Origin: Argyresthia goedartella
Taxonomy: Eukaryota; Arthropoda; Insecta; Lepidoptera; Argyresthiidae
Direction: 5' to 3'
Length of the DNA stretch: 64,000 nt
NCBI GenBank assembly: GCA_949825045.1
Contig: OX463829.1
Location: forward strand, 22,166,715 to 22,230,714
Shown: piece by piece, positions 21,401 through 36,174 of the stretch
Numbering within the stretch: position 1 is the first letter of the stretch
How the letters are laid out: every line of letters begins with the position of its first letter
The notes under the pieces: model-generated
What the model saw: the letters and a program-made list of their open reading frames with translations, nothing else
What the model was told of the DNA's origin: nothing
The model's database searches: none
Made by a program: the position numbers and the translations under genes

Positions 21401-24400
21401 ACCCTACAGAATCATAGTGACCACGCATGGCGCAAATCATATTTGCTGCGTTATCGCGTAGCACCAGAAACATCTTGCCGCTCAAGTTCCACTCATTTAC
21501 CATCTCCGTAAATTTTTGCTCAATATATTCACTAGTGTGATCTTGTTCTAGGACGCATGCCCCCAATATAACTTTTAAGCGTTGATGATTTACAATGAAA
21601 TGTACTGTAAAGCTGAGAAGAGAACATGATTTACATGCATTGGTCCAAATGTCGGTGGTAGCACTCACCCACTCAGCTTTTGCGATTAAAGACTTCACTT
21701 TGGCTTTCATTTTCTCGTATGTCTGCGGCATCAGTGATGTTCTAAAATATTTTTCAGACTTCAGCCGGTATTTGTGAACTGCTTGAGGGTCGTTGAAATT
21801 GAGCCGCTGGAAAGCTTCACCTTCCACCAAAGCATAAGGGAGCATGTCCACAATTATAAGATCCATTACTGCTTTGTCAATCCTTTTTGTAATTTCATGG
21901 TCATCAGGCCATTGAACGTGTTGAGGTTTAGAGGCCAAACTAGGGATCGTGGCCTGGACAAGATTCGGTTTATCAGTTCTCAATACTTCCAATGAGATTG
22001 CAGCATTGGTTCGTTTCAGTTTGGCTTCATTTTTCGAATCGTCTACTTCTGACTGTCGTTTCAATAACTGCCTGTGTTCCTCGCCATGACAATTTGCTAA
22101 GTGCCGTTTAATGCAGTGTATTGTTTGCTTCCTACGTTCGTGGCTACCCAATGATAGCGATTTTTTGCAAATATTGCAGACAGCTTTCGATGGATCGGTT
22201 GTGCATTTTGCAAAGTATTGCCAAACCGGATTCTGTTGTTTGTTTGGCATTTTAAAGCTTTCATCTGAAAAAAATTATACTTAAGTTAAAACAAAAATAA
22301 GTGAAATAAAAGTAAGTGAATTTATTAAAATAAAAGTAAGTGAATAAATTAGCTCATCCGAGCCCAAAGTGAAGAAGTGAAGAATAATAGAATGAGCCAG
22401 AATTCGACATGAATTCGTCTTTTAGTTTTTATTATGGAGTTCCCAAGGCCACCTTTCGACTCCATCATCAGACCCGTGACATCACTCAAAGTCAAATAAA
22501 TTGTCAAGACGAATCAAACGAGCCCAAACTCGATGTGGTTACGTCGTTTGGTTACAGAAGTCCCCTTGTCACCTTCCGTTTCCATCATCAGAACAGCTCA
22601 AAGTCAACAAATATCAGTATCCTTCTAAAATTTCAGCTAAATCGGAAACGGGAAAAAGCCTTTCCGGTAATATTCAACTTGCAAGATTTTTGATTTTTTA
22701 TGCACAAAAAAAAACATAAGTGGAACTAGGTAAAATCGTATAAAAAAAAAATGTATCGCACAATATTTCCGTTCGCCCTACGCGACAAAAACCCGCATTC
22801 CGCACGCGGCGGATGGTGGCTCGTAGACGCCCGCTATGTGGCCCGCAAAAAAAGTCCCCCCCACCCGGGAGGGGTGGCACCCACCACCCGGAGAGCGGTG
22901 GCACCCACCACCCGGGGAGCGGTGGCATCCACCACTCGGGGAGCGGTGGCACACACACACACAACACAAAAATACATTAATAGATCAAGAACAGAAGAGT
23001 AAAACAAACACTTACCATGACTAGCGGAACAGCTTCAGTGAAAGATGCATACTACACTTTCTTTTCAAAGGTCATCAAATCGGAAATACACAACGATACC
23101 GCGAGGCAGGATACATACAGCGCCATCTAGTGAGAAAATCATACGAATTCCGCACGAAAACTCAAGCAAATACAAAGGTTTGGCGGTGCCGAACGGTTCT
23201 GCCGCTAAATGGCCGAACCCGAACCTTGCGCCGAACCTGCATTTTTCTGCCGAACCTTGCCGAACCCGAACCCGAACCCGAACGTTCGGTCGGACACTAA
23301 TAGTTATGACGCATATCTCGAAATCGGTGAGGTGCACGAGGAAAATGTATATGACCAAAAATGATGGCAAAGAGCAGCACTACACGATTCCAAAGTAAAA
23401 AGAAACAGTAAAAAAAAAAATTATTACGAAATTTTTTTAAGTCGCTGGATGACGAGTCGAAATTTTTCTTTTTTCACGAAAAAAATAAATTTTTTTTTGG
23501 GCCCGCCCCCTTTTCTACACCCTAACGCTAACGTATGGCGGCCTCAAAAAGTGATAATTTTTGAATATTTTAATAGTGGGGGCTACCGCCCCCTTATCGA
23601 CACTCTGACCGCCTCTTCTCTACATTGGACCACTGTGGGAGAGAAGGGCGTAGAAACTCCCACATATTGGTTTTTAGATCTCTTTTAAAAATTGGTTGTG
23701 CTTAACTACTACAAATATATTTTTTTTTATTATTATGATTAATAATAATAAATAATTACAAAATGATAAACAACAAGGTCTGTGTTAAGCTAGATTAACC
23801 CCATACAATCCCATCATTTAAGTAATCTTGAACATTGTAATATCCCTTTTTCTTCGAAGTCGCTTTAACATGCTTTTTAAATGGATCAAATGGCAAATTC
23901 AAAATCTCCAGGGGTGTCTTATTGTAACAGAGAATGCACTGACCCTCGAAAGAATTGCTAACCTTCGCGAGTATACACCGGGGCGCAACTAGTCGGTGAT
24001 TATTTCTTAGGTTAACATTACAGCTATCGCTAAGTTTGGAAAATGTTGTTAGGTTCTTGCGTACATACATTATATTGTCGAAAATAAACTGACTAGCTAC
24101 AGTTAGTAAGCCAATTTCTTTAAAAAGCTCTCTTAAGAAGTCCTACCCTTTCATGATACATTTCCATTTCATGCCTTGGTTTGCTGGAAGAAATCTCTTT
24201 TTAGAGATAAGCTCGCCTATGTATATGATTTGTCCTAATGTAACCTTTAAAATTTAATATGTGTGTGTGCAATAAAGAATTATGAATATGAAAGTCTGTT
24301 CGTTTTAAATAAAAAATTGCTCGGATAGCTCTTTTCTGTAAAATAAAAATAGTTTGAATATCTACTGCTTTCCCCCACAACAAGATACCATAGGACATAA

Positions 24401-27400
24401 AACTTTTTTCAAAGTCAAAGTCAAAGTACTTTATTACTGTAGATATTTACATATACTTAGCAAACGTCATTGTTTGCCTCTTCTTTACATAGGACCACTG
24501 TGGTAGTAGAAGGGCGTAGAAACTCCCACAGATTGATTTTTAGATCTCTTTTAAAAATAGGTTGTGCTTGACTAATACAAATATGAAAAAAATAATTGTT
24601 ATGATTAATAAGCAGGAATAAATAATTACAAAATTACTAACAGCAAGGTCTGTGTTGAGCCAGATTAACCATATACAGTCCTGTCATTTAAGTAATCTTG
24701 AAAAAAGTAATATCCCTTTTTCGACCAAATCGCTTTAACATGCTTTTTTAATTGCTTAAATGGCAATTTCAAAATGACCAGAGATATCTTATTATAGTAG
24801 ATAATGCACTGACCCTTGAAAGAATTGCTTACCTTCACGAGTCTAAATGGGGGCGCACATAGTCTGTGATTATTTCTTAGGTTAACATTACAGCTATCGC
24901 TAAGTTTCGAAAATGTTGTAAGTTCCTTGCGTACATACATTATATTTTCGAAAACAAATTGACTAGCTACTGTTAGTATGTCAATTTTTTTAAAAAGCTC
25001 TCTTAAGGAGTCTGTTCGTTTTGAATTATAAATTGCTCGAATAGCTCTTTTCTGTAAAACAAAAATAGTTTGAATTTCTGCTGCTTTCCCCCACAACAAG
25101 ATACCTAGGACATCACACTATGAAAGTAACTAAGATATACTGGCCTAGATGTAGCCACATCCGTGCTTTGCTGATGTTCCTAACAGCGTAAGCCGCAGAA
25201 CTTAATTTACCAGCCAATTTATCTATGTGGGGTCCCCACTGCAATTTGCTACCAATGGTTATTCCAAGAAACTTCGGTAACATTTACTAATTCTAACGTG
25301 CTGTTGTCTAACACTAAACTGGTCTCAACTTGCCTGACATTTGGAAGTGAGAATTTGATACACTTGGTTTTAGCAGCGTTTAACAATAAATTATTAACTG
25401 TGAACCAATTCAAGGTTAAAGACAATACACCATTAACATCATCAAAATCTCCTTTTTGTCTTTCAATTTTGAAGACCATTGAAGTATCATCAGCAAACAA
25501 CACTATGTCAGTTAATTTCTCCACCATGAAAGGCAGATCGTTAATATATACCAGGAATAAGAAAGGGCCTAATATGGAACCTTGTGCAACGCCAATTTTA
25601 ACACCCGATCCATCAGATTTAACGCCGTTACCTTTTGAATTCTATTGCTTAGGTATGATCTTAGTAGAACCAACGTTTTATTTCTAACTCCGTAATTATT
25701 TCATTTAATTAATAGCGTATTATGATCAACACAATCAAACGCTTTCGACAGGTCGCAAAAAACTCCGATAGCATCCTGTGCGGCCTCCCATGCAGAATAA
25801 ATATGAGATCCGTAGTCGATTTACCCCTAGTGAAACCGTAATGTTTGGCGTGGAGTTGTTTTGTACGGTTGAAGTGTGGGAGCATTTGATTGAGTATAAT
25901 CTTTTCAAATATTTTACTTCGTGTTGGAAGAACAGATATCGGTCTGAAATTTGAAGGATCACCCTTATCTCCCAACTTGAACAGAGGTATCAGTTTACTG
26001 TGTTTCATGAGGTCTGGGAAAGCCCAATCGTCAACACATTTATTGAATATATAAGCTAAGTGTGGGGCTATATCTAGAATTACTGAACCAATGACTTTGA
26101 CTGATATACCCCACAGGTCTTCCGGATTTTTTAAGTTAAGTAATCTAAACGTTTTGAAAATGTCCTGGGGATATACATGATGAAATTTTAAATATACCTT
26201 ACTGACGCTAGTGTTATTTTTTTTAATAAAGTCTGCTTCATATGGAGATGAATTTAGACGATCTGTTGTGAGTAAGGGTACATTGGTGAAGAATGTTTCA
26301 AAAGCTGGAGCAACATCAGCGCTGGATTTAACAATATCATCACCTATCTTTAGGCAGAAATCATTGTCCCTTTGCCAGTTTCACGGTTTATTATTTACCA
26401 AACTGTTTTCATTCAATTATTTTAATTTTGAATTTTTCTATTATTGTGTAAAGTTTTTGCAGTTCTACAATTTTGAATGTTTTGAAATATTTTTTAACAT
26501 ATTCATGAAATTTTCGATCAAATATAGGTTTTTTATTCATAAAGGTCATACAAGATAACTCTACTTTTACGAATTCCAAACGTTGCCCAGTCATTAAATT
26601 TAGATTTACCGTTGTAGTCACTGACTTTCTTTAATTTAAAAACTTTATTAAATTCTGTCTGAATAATGTTGAAGAAGTCTGAGTAGATTTTGTTTGGGTT
26701 CTGTTCATTAAAATCCGGTACTGGCAAATTTATATCTAAGTTTTTCGTATATGTCCTTGGTCTATGGGATGTAATAGGCCTATAAAATGATGGACCAGTC
26801 TTATCCTTAATAGCAATTGGCAATGAAACTGTTTGACCACTGTGATCGGAAGGTAAGCAGTAATTTACACTTTTACTTGTGAATGCTCGTGAATCTAGTC
26901 GGCTCTAAAAATACATGACATAAATTAAACGATTTCAATGCAGTTATTAATCGTTGTTTCATTGTTGTTCCTACAAGCAAATCTACATTAAGATCGCCAC
27001 AAATAATTAACTTTTTTCTGTTATTACATAGTTTAGTGAGGGCTTCCTCCATAATTTTTTCAAATATTTCGAAATTGCCATGACCTTTTTCAACCCTCTG
27101 AGGCCTGTATACACAAACAATAAAATGAGTATCTAACTCAACACAGGATACCTCTATTTGTCCTTCAACAGTAAGTGCAAGAATATCTTTCCGTTATTTC
27201 ACCTTAATATATTTTTTTACTAAGATTGAAGAACCACCTCTATCAGCAGTCCTTCTAGTGTAACAACTGACAATTTTGTAATTATTTATTTTAAAAGACA
27301 TCATATTTTGCTTTAACCAGTTTTCTGTAACACAAAAAACTTCGGTAAACCCTAAAACGGAACATTTATGACAGACGTCATCTAGAGTACTGAAGACTCT

Positions 27401-30400
27401 ATTGTGGGCATTTGAGGCGAAACAACATAAAATTAGCCTTAATTATTATGTCATTTTTTTTCTCCGGCCAGCAAAGAAGCGAAATTTGGGTGAAAAAGTA
27501 CATATAAATAAACTTTTGAGTTATTCAATTACTAGGTACTAAAGAAATAAATTGTGCAGGCGACCCTGTACTAACTTTCTCGCATGATGCTTCCGGTGTT
27601 GTTATTTAAATTATAGTTTGTGGATATTCGTGCAGGAGTTTAGGAGACATTTTAAGAAGTTCTAAGATAAATTTACAAGCCGAAAGGTGGTTCTTGGACA
27701 CATCATTCTGAACAAATTTTACTATGGAACCGACGTGATCACTGATCAGAGCAACTTCATTTTTCTTATCTCAGTACATTTTGGGCTATCCTTACCTACC
27801 TTAGTTTTATGGTGTAGTTGAAAATAAAGTTGTTGTCAGCCCCATACTAAAAGTTGTTCAGAATGATGTCCCTAACAACCACTCCACCATACAAAACAAC
27901 TCCTTTCTACTTTAACCATGCCCCGCACTATGAGCTTATTCCACCCGCCGCCTAATGTACGGGATATATGGCACTGTATGCATATTGTATGGGAGCTGCC
28001 ATTTTTAGAGTTTTGCGGTAATAACCGAGTATGACATATTATAATAGATGATGCTAAGACAGACTATGACGATAAGATTTAAAAAAAATCGTTAGTCCTT
28101 TTTTTGAATAAACTCAATAAATGTATTTCATTTCTATGACAGGTACCTTAAATAATCAAGTTATCCAAAAAAATAAGAAAGTCCTAGATATTTACAAAAT
28201 AACCCCCAATACAACATTTCATCCAATTTGGTTCAGTGGTTTAGGCTAGAGCTGACAACGGAAAACAGCCATACATACATACATACACACATACACACAC
28301 GCACCTACACACAAACATGTGTTGGTTGTGTGTTAGACATCCCACACATATAGGTTTGATGAAAATAAAATATTGGTTTCAGTTCCATGTATGTTTTTAG
28401 TATAAAAATCGTAAAGCGGTTCACAGAATACATCAACAAACCAAGTTTCAACTGTGTAGTCCTAATAGTTTTGGAATAAAGTTGCTGTGACATACAGATG
28501 GACAGACAGACATGACGAAACTATAAGGGTTCATTGTTTCTCTACGGAACTCTAAAAACTCAATTTAGTGAATGGTCCAAGTGTAATCTGAATGTATTAC
28601 ATGCATTAATATCATTACTTTATGATCGCAAAGCCTATAAATAAATAAAATAAATGTAGCCCATTCACGCTGGCTCAATGCGGGTTGGTGGAGGGGCTGA
28701 CGACCACTACCACGTAGCGATAGTACCCGGGACCTACAGCTTGCATGTCATCCGAACACATACGTCCAATAATGTACTTAAGATAAATTAATCTCATTGG
28801 TACATGGTCAGGATTCGAATCTGCGTGAGAAGCAAGCGTGAAACCCATTAAACCATGGAGTTCTTGTCTATATCTACAATAAAGCCTTTATCTGAGACAA
28901 TGAACTGAAATTAAGTAAATTATTATCACCACTAGTCCACTGGTCTATGCTCCAGTATTACAATATTAATATTTTAATACTGTGTCTATACTGTATTGCA
29001 TATTTGCATGTCAGTCAGTCGAATAGCATTTTATTATTACTGCATATTCCGTTCCAGGAAGCCTATTTCACCTGGATCTGTGGAGTGAGAGAGCCCGGCT
29101 GCTATTTTGCTCTGGACGTATCTACGAGGAAGTCTCACCTGTTTGTGCCGCGGCTCCCTGACGAGTATGAGGTGTGGATGGGGAAGCTTCTCTCTTGCAA
29201 TGAGTTCAGGAAACTGTATGGAGTTGATGAGGTGCATTATGTTGATGAGGTGAGTTAGGAACATTATTTATACAGATATTCACAAACTGATATTCAGTTT
29301 ATTTATTCACTAAAAACAGTCACAATGAAAGAAAAATATTTAATTAGTAAAAATGTTACACTTAGGAGTAGGTACAAGGAAAGTTAATAATAGTTTTACA
29401 TTCTAAATTGATGTGTCCCTGGATACCACACTAGGAAAATCCTTTGTCATGGTATCGCAGTTCTGAACTGTTCACTGTTTTATTTGTAGTAAAGTAAATG
29501 TTAAGGTACTGTACGATTATTTTATCTTTTCCGCTCGAAACTTCTCGGTTTCAGTAGCTGAAATTTTAGTTTTTAACCTAGACATAATAAACTCGTAGAT
29601 ATTAGTCACAATATATGAACAAGACAAATGGTAACAGATTTAAACTATGGTTTATGAGATGGTGTTTGTTGGGTTTTGACACAGAGTAAGCAAGTAAAGC
29701 AAAGAGTTTCATTCATTCACGGGTTTTGACTTTGAGTCTTTGACAGTTGAGTTAAATTAAAATCAAGAAAGTAGATATATTTATATTTGGCGTTGAAATA
29801 GTTATATTTTGGAAATTATTAATAAATTGCCTTTTGTCAATCAATGTGACAGAGTCGAAGTGATTGTGGGAGCACATCTATGTAATTTATAGGTCTACTG
29901 TACAAAATGTGACTTCGATACATTACTTTTTTTCTTCTATAAGGTAAATAGTATTGTGATGAATATGCAGCAATGTATATGCTCTTCTGATCTGTGCCGA
30001 ATAAAGAAACAATAATAGTATTGTACCTAGATATTTATAGTGCAAATCGATTTTAACTGTTTCTTAAATTATGTATATAATTATGGCGCGCAGTGACTAA
30101 ATTAATAATATGTGATAAATATATAATATATATTATATTAAATATTAAAATTATTTCGATAGTCAGATTACCAATTGGTAAAAATTATAAATAGAGTACG
30201 CGCCAGCATTCATGCCCTGCGACGGAAAGTGGAACTAAATACGCTAATCTCAATGGCAAGTCTCACTGGTAAGACGACGACGGTGGCGCCGCGGCTATCC
30301 GACTTGAGTAGTGGCGCGGACTCAAGGCCCACCAATTTTTACATTTGTAATTAATAAATTGAATTAAATTCCCATTTGTGGTATGTTTCCTTTATTTAAT

Positions 30401-33400
30401 AAATATATTTTTATATTTTAGCTCCAAGATGTCCTGAAAAGTTTGTCACCAGATACTCTACTAACTTTGGTAAGTTGCAGCAGCACACCTAGACAACAAG
30501 AACAATCATTGGAACCTCCCGTAGACTCTACACCATCTATAATAAACATGGATAGCTAAATGTGTTGGTAACGGTACAACTCGCAAACGGCTGGACAGAT
30601 TTGGAAAAACTTTTTTTTTTAATATTCGTTAAAGAACTGTCTGATGGAACAGCCGAAAAAATCCAAAAATCTCTGGTTCAGTTCAAACTTCTGTCGATAG
30701 AAGCGTAGCTTGATGGGTCAGCTGCAATAGTACATTATTGATAAGAATAACATTCCAAATATTATATTTCAAAACCAAACTTAATTTCAAGATTTGATAG
30801 GCCCAACGCTTGGGCCTTAAATTTAAATTAAAGTTCTATTATGATATTATTTTGTTTATAATGAAAAAAAGAGCTCCAAGTCCTAGTAGTATCACATTCG
30901 CTTCTCACGCCGGAGATGCGGCTTCGAATCCGGTGCTGACTACGTACCAATGAGATCAATCATTTATCTTGTAGTCTTTACATGGGATGTTCTAACGGTG
31001 ACGGAAAACATCGTGAGGAAACCGTTTCATCTCCGTAGCTGCGGCTATTGGCTAGCCCCCTGTCACGCAAAATGGAGTATCTATTAAATAACTGGCTAAA
31101 CGTATGCCACCCCGTATGAGAAAAGGAGTGACGCTATGTTGTGTGTTCTGTCTAACACAACGTTTGATCAAATGTTTTATGTTACAGAGTGGACCAAACA
31201 CCGACAGTGGACTGACCGCTAAAGAAGCCGTTTTCGAGGGTAGAGATGAGTGAGTATAATGCCACTCCCACACTCCCATCCTCGCGCTGCTCGTCGCTCT
31301 GCCGCGATGTTGCCCTCTCTGTCCACACTCTGCCCTATCGCGACGACGATATGGTCGTTATCGGCTGGTTTGATAGTAGCCTCGTGGACGGGAATACCGT
31401 AGGAAAGTGAGGGACAAAGGTAAATACAGAGTAACGTTTAATTCTGTCCACAATGTTTATTTATTTATTAATACACAAAACAGCAGTACAGGCATACATT
31501 ACAACACATAAATTAAACCACACATTTCCGTCTGCAGCGCCAAAGATATGTGTATATACAGCATGACAACACACAAAAAAAGGAATAAAAAATTAAATAC
31601 AATTATAAAATCAGGTGACTAATTATAGTGTTAAAATAAGTAGGCACATATGAGCCACAGTGAAGCAAGTGAAACAGTCTTATTTGTACTTTTAACATAT
31701 TATTACTACAATTTGATATTTTTTTATATTTAAAGCGTGGTAGAGAATCGTGATAGATGTCAGGCTCGTCGCCGTCATGATTGGAAGAAGCCATTTCGTT
31801 GAAACAGCGACACATTCGCACCAATGGGTTGTTGGCGTTGACGTTAATTGTACACTGGGGGCACAGATCACTCCCAATAGATACCGCATGATGTGACATT
31901 TGCACTGGACCGAACTCACCGAATTCGGAGGAAGGAAGGGTGTGCGGGGAACAAACAAGCGGGCGTGTGATTGGCTAATTCAAGGTCGCGCTAGAAAGCA
32001 CCGAAGATCTAGTGATGCGACATCGAAATTATCGACATTGAATCAATCCCGACATAAGACCTACAATTTTCTGAACCACAATTAAAGTCACAGATTTAAC
32101 ATTATATTTATATATAATAGTATAAGTTATGTTAAAAAAATCAAATAAATTATATGCTAGAAAGTAAAAAAAAGTTTTTATTCAGCAATTTATTTACATA
32201 ATTATATCAAAAACACACTTAAAATAACTGTGTAGATAATATTTTGAGGGTACAAAGATACATATTAGTAGCTATTCTCAACTTACCTAATATGAGTTCT
32301 GAGTACCGCATGGTAGGCAGAGCCACAATCGCTGCGCCATAAAGGTATTAATAAAACAAACGAATACAATTATTTCGCATTAATCTAGCACTTTCAAACT
32401 AAGATAATTTACTTGGCGAAATCCCAACATCATTTATATAAAAAGATCGATAATAACTTGAGCGCGAAACACTACACAACACTAGTGATATCGCATGACT
32501 TTGCTAAAAAAAGACAAGTAATTCTCATCACCGCAGGTGAGAAAGAGACATTTTCAAAAGACATCAACGGGTAGTGCAAGTTCTATTAATTATTGAATAT
32601 TATGAACCGTTGTATCTTGAACTTTGCTTCACTGGCAAAATAAAATTATTTTTTGAGGATTTTACTTACCAGTGGAATGTTATACCATCTCTTTGGAAGT
32701 TTAAGTCTTGGTAGACTTCCCACACAAACACTACAAAACGGCATTAAAATGTTTGTTTTTTTCGGAAAATATTTTTTACGCACAGGTCTGACACTTGGTC
32801 GCGACTGAAGAAGCGCATTCAAGCTTTGTTTCGTATAATACCTATTGAGCTAATGCGTGGTGCGCGTCGCTTGCCTTGTATACGGTATCTATTGGGGGTG
32901 ATCTGTGACTGGGGGATAGAAAAAGTGCGGGGGATCCTCACTGACCGGTTGTGTGTGTGTGTGTGTGTGAATGTGTGAGCTATCGCTACGCAACGCGCAT
33001 AGCTGTATCATTTCAGTACGATATTACCGTTAGAATTCTTAGATTAAAAATGTCCATTGCCGGTCCTTTGATTCGCGCCAAAAAAACGCGTGGGCATGAC
33101 GAGGTGCATGACCCGCGCCATGTCTAGTAACGTTGCCACACTACGTCTCTGCGTCGCTTCCTTGCCGTGCAACTCGACGAGTGTGTCGCAGGCGGTAACA
33201 TTAACAAAACAAACTAATACAGCGACTCGCCCTTACCCATGCGGTATAATAAGGCATAGTTAACACTACCAATTATATAATTAAACACTAGAATCGTACT
33301 CTCTAACTTGTGTTAGCCAGAGATCCAGCATATTCTACAATACAATGTAGGTTTTTTTTATTGAAGCGTCCGTATATTCACACCAAAAACGTTCCAGCAA

Positions 33401-36139
33401 CATTGCGGGTACTGGATGGGTGTCCCTTTCTATGTGGCATCTGTTTCGGCGCTTCCGTGTTTCGGATGTCCCGTTAAGCTGTAGTCCCGACTACTATCGC
33501 TACTCAGTGCCACTCGAGTAAACGTTCACTACTCCATATGTTGTACTCTAGCCAAGTCCTTCTAGCTAGTCGCCCTCACTTCAAACCCGTAATGCCTCAT
33601 AACGGGATTCGATAAACCAGCTGTTAAAGCTGTGTCAGTGGCCCTAATAGCGGGCAGATGGATTGGCCACTACGCATTGCGCCAGAATGGTGGACTATGG
33701 CTCAATAATACTCGTATTAATACTGCTACATTTTTAGGAAAATTTGTCAGATTATTGTTGCACGCTAATTTAAAAAGGCTTATTGGTCAACTGTTTATCA
33801 AATTGACTAAAAAAACATTTGTATCCCAAATTAACTAAATGGTCATAACATTTACTCAAGTTCCACCAAAATTTTACTCCCAATTTTACTCCTACATGGG
33901 GTCGCCTCGCTCCACTCCGCTTCGCTTCGCTTCGGCTCCAGGTTGTGCTATAAAGTTGTGACCTAATAAACGAAATTTTAATATTCGGACAGAAAATGAC
34001 CGCCAAATGACCGACTGCACAGATACTATAATATTATACTAGTACCTAGATATAGCCCATAGCAACCGATACGGTTCTGCGAAACTAAATGAGAGCACTA
34101 AAGGAGATTGGACAATTTGTACCCATGGTGTACGTAGTTGTGTCCTATATCATTGGAAAGGTCATAAACTAACAATAGCATTATTTTATTGTATGGCACC
34201 AACAACCGAAACTCTTGCACGATTAACTATTTCTTTAAATTAGATTATCTGATATTCAGCAAATAATATTTAGTGGTTTTCGCGTATTTACTTTAATTAC
34301 TATATTAAACTCTAGGCATCAGTTGTTAGTATAGGCAGCGGTAAGGATACGATGATTGATTATAAATACAAGTGAAATGATTCTCAAAATAAATAATCCG
34401 ATTTCGTTTTTAGTACAGCAAACTTATTAATGCTCTCATGATTACCTACATAGAGTATGAAAGTAGCCGCACTAAAAAAATTGTAAACTTTCTTGCACGA
34501 GTTTCGTTGTTGGCAACAACAACATACAAGAAAATAATAATATTGTTATTTATTATCTTTCCAATGATTTATGGCTCAACCGTATACAATACACGCTGGG
34601 TACGCAGATCATACAAAAGTGCCCATTCTTCTTTGATGAGCATTTAGTAAAGTTGATAGTCAAAACTTATTATTGGTAACAAATATATTTGTAGCCAATT
34701 AAAAATAGGTCAGCTTTCTCTTACATGACTTTCTCAATTACAGATTCAAAGTGGATAACGAGACATTGTTCCCCATAATTGCTGAACTGTAAGTAACAAT
34801 ACCAATATGTATAAATGAACATAAATCAAAACTCGCTTTACGATTACGACTTTTCTAGTCAAAGCCATTCTATTGCAGTCATTCATGACTTACACAATTA
34901 TTGAATACAAAGAAAGTTTCAGCTCGTTTTTATAGTCATTTGTAGTCTGTCTCAGAAAGAATAACATTTCAGCTGGTCCATTTCTAAATGGGCTACAGTA
35001 ATAAACGGAATTTGCTGGTCTGGGCTTACATACTAATTTAGTTTGTGTCTAGGCCATATCATAGAATTGATCATTTCATCAAATCATGTCTTTTAAAAGC
35101 ATTTTTATTCAGTACTACGTGGCGTTTTTGTGATATACATGTCGAACTAACACGAAGACTATTCGGGTCAATTCAGGGGCTTCGCTACGCCCGCCCCCCC
35201 TTGGGCTTCACCTAATCTACCGCAGTATTTTGCCATAAAATATTTCTTCATTCGATAAAAGTTCTAAATCAACCATGTTTGGCCATTTCATGATATGATC
35301 AATTCTGATATGGCCTCAACATATGTGTAGGCAGGCCCAGCAAAGTTCATTTCCTACTGAACCTACCCAACTCTATCGGCTATCGTCTTTAGGTAATTGA
35401 GGCATACTAAAGTTGATAAAGTGGTTTCACTATAATATAGTGACCTGAAATTGGAAGAGCCCTGACTCCTAAAATAAAGGTGGAAGAATTTAGTTCAGGG
35501 GTTAAGGATCCTGATAGTAACAACATAATTACGTTTGTATTAAATAAATAAATAAATTGCCAGGGTGTACTCACTTTTCTGTTACATTTTGTTTTTTCCA
35601 TTAAGTATAATCACAGAATAACTAATAGTAGAATGCTAGTCACAGTATCGATTTCACTATCATTATTTTTTCAATGGATAGACTTGTAATCGTAATATCA
35701 GATGATTGGAGTTTACAATCGATCTATAAACATAAATTCCATTGCAGGCGCGTTATCAAGACTTCAGAGGAGATCGATGTCATGCGATATGTTTGCAAAG
35801 TGTCGTCTGACGCCCATAAGCAGGTATGGATGTCAAAGTGTTGGTAAGCGCGAAGACGAGCGAAGGCCTACCTTTTCTCGAAGCGCTTCGTCGATTTTTG
35901 GACCCTCACGACGAGTGTTTGGATTATAGCATTTAAACAAAATTCGCGGGATATGATGTCAGTAATATAACAGGCTTAATATAGATAGAAAGTTGCGATA
36001 GCATAGCTCATATACTTTAGATTTTATTGATTACTAAAGTACCCCGATTTCGTCACACTGATGATCAACAAAATTCTTAGGGAACGTCCTCAAGTCATAG
36101 AAAGCTGAAATTTGGTATGTAAGCTAGTATTAGTACACA

Positions 36140-36174
<35 letters not shown>

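Larger units (their letters stand above)
19875..23299 (-). mobile_element. Complete hAT transposon with 8-bp target duplication
   Basis: 3,425 bp. Terminal inverted repeats of 16 bp, TAGTGTCCGACCGAAC, occur at 19875-19890 and, as reverse complement, at 23284-23299. An exact 8-bp direct repeat ATAGTTAT flanks it (19867-19874, 23300-23307). Both ends carry runs of the hexamer 'cgaacc' (19893-19975; 23210-23283), typical of subterminal transposase-binding repeats. One transposase gene runs on the minus strand (22250-20302). The 5' side holds a 24-bp tandem array and two copies of a 'ccatcatcaga' word. Confidence 0.95.
19715..23610. mobile_element. Short DNA element, itself host to the hAT insertion
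   Basis: Flanked by the 8-bp direct repeat GCCTCTTC (19707-19714 and 23611-23618). The ends share an inverted 'gataagggggc' (left, about 19727) and 'gcccccttatc' (right, about 23588), with weaker matching out to the tips. Without the inner hAT and its duplicated bases it would be only about 460 bp (19715-19874 plus 23308-23610), with no transposase, so it is a non-autonomous element. An 8-bp duplication suggests the hAT superfamily. Confidence 0.6.
19643..24403 (-). mobile_element. LINE family A copy, interrupted by nested elements
   Basis: The minus-strand LINE 3' UTR starts at about 19643 ('aaagtcaaagttctttattactg') and breaks at 19714. It resumes at 23611 ('gcctcttctctacattggac') and continues to coding remnants at 23795-24400 ([44 protein letters not shown]). 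It is broken again by a short LINE tail (24143-24291, flanked by AAGTC). The 5' side abuts the next family A copy at 24408. Confidence 0.8.

Noticed and set aside
36147..36173. (TA)n run as a possible regulatory or origin element
   Set aside because: A simple microsatellite; similar runs occur at 58470 with no associated feature.
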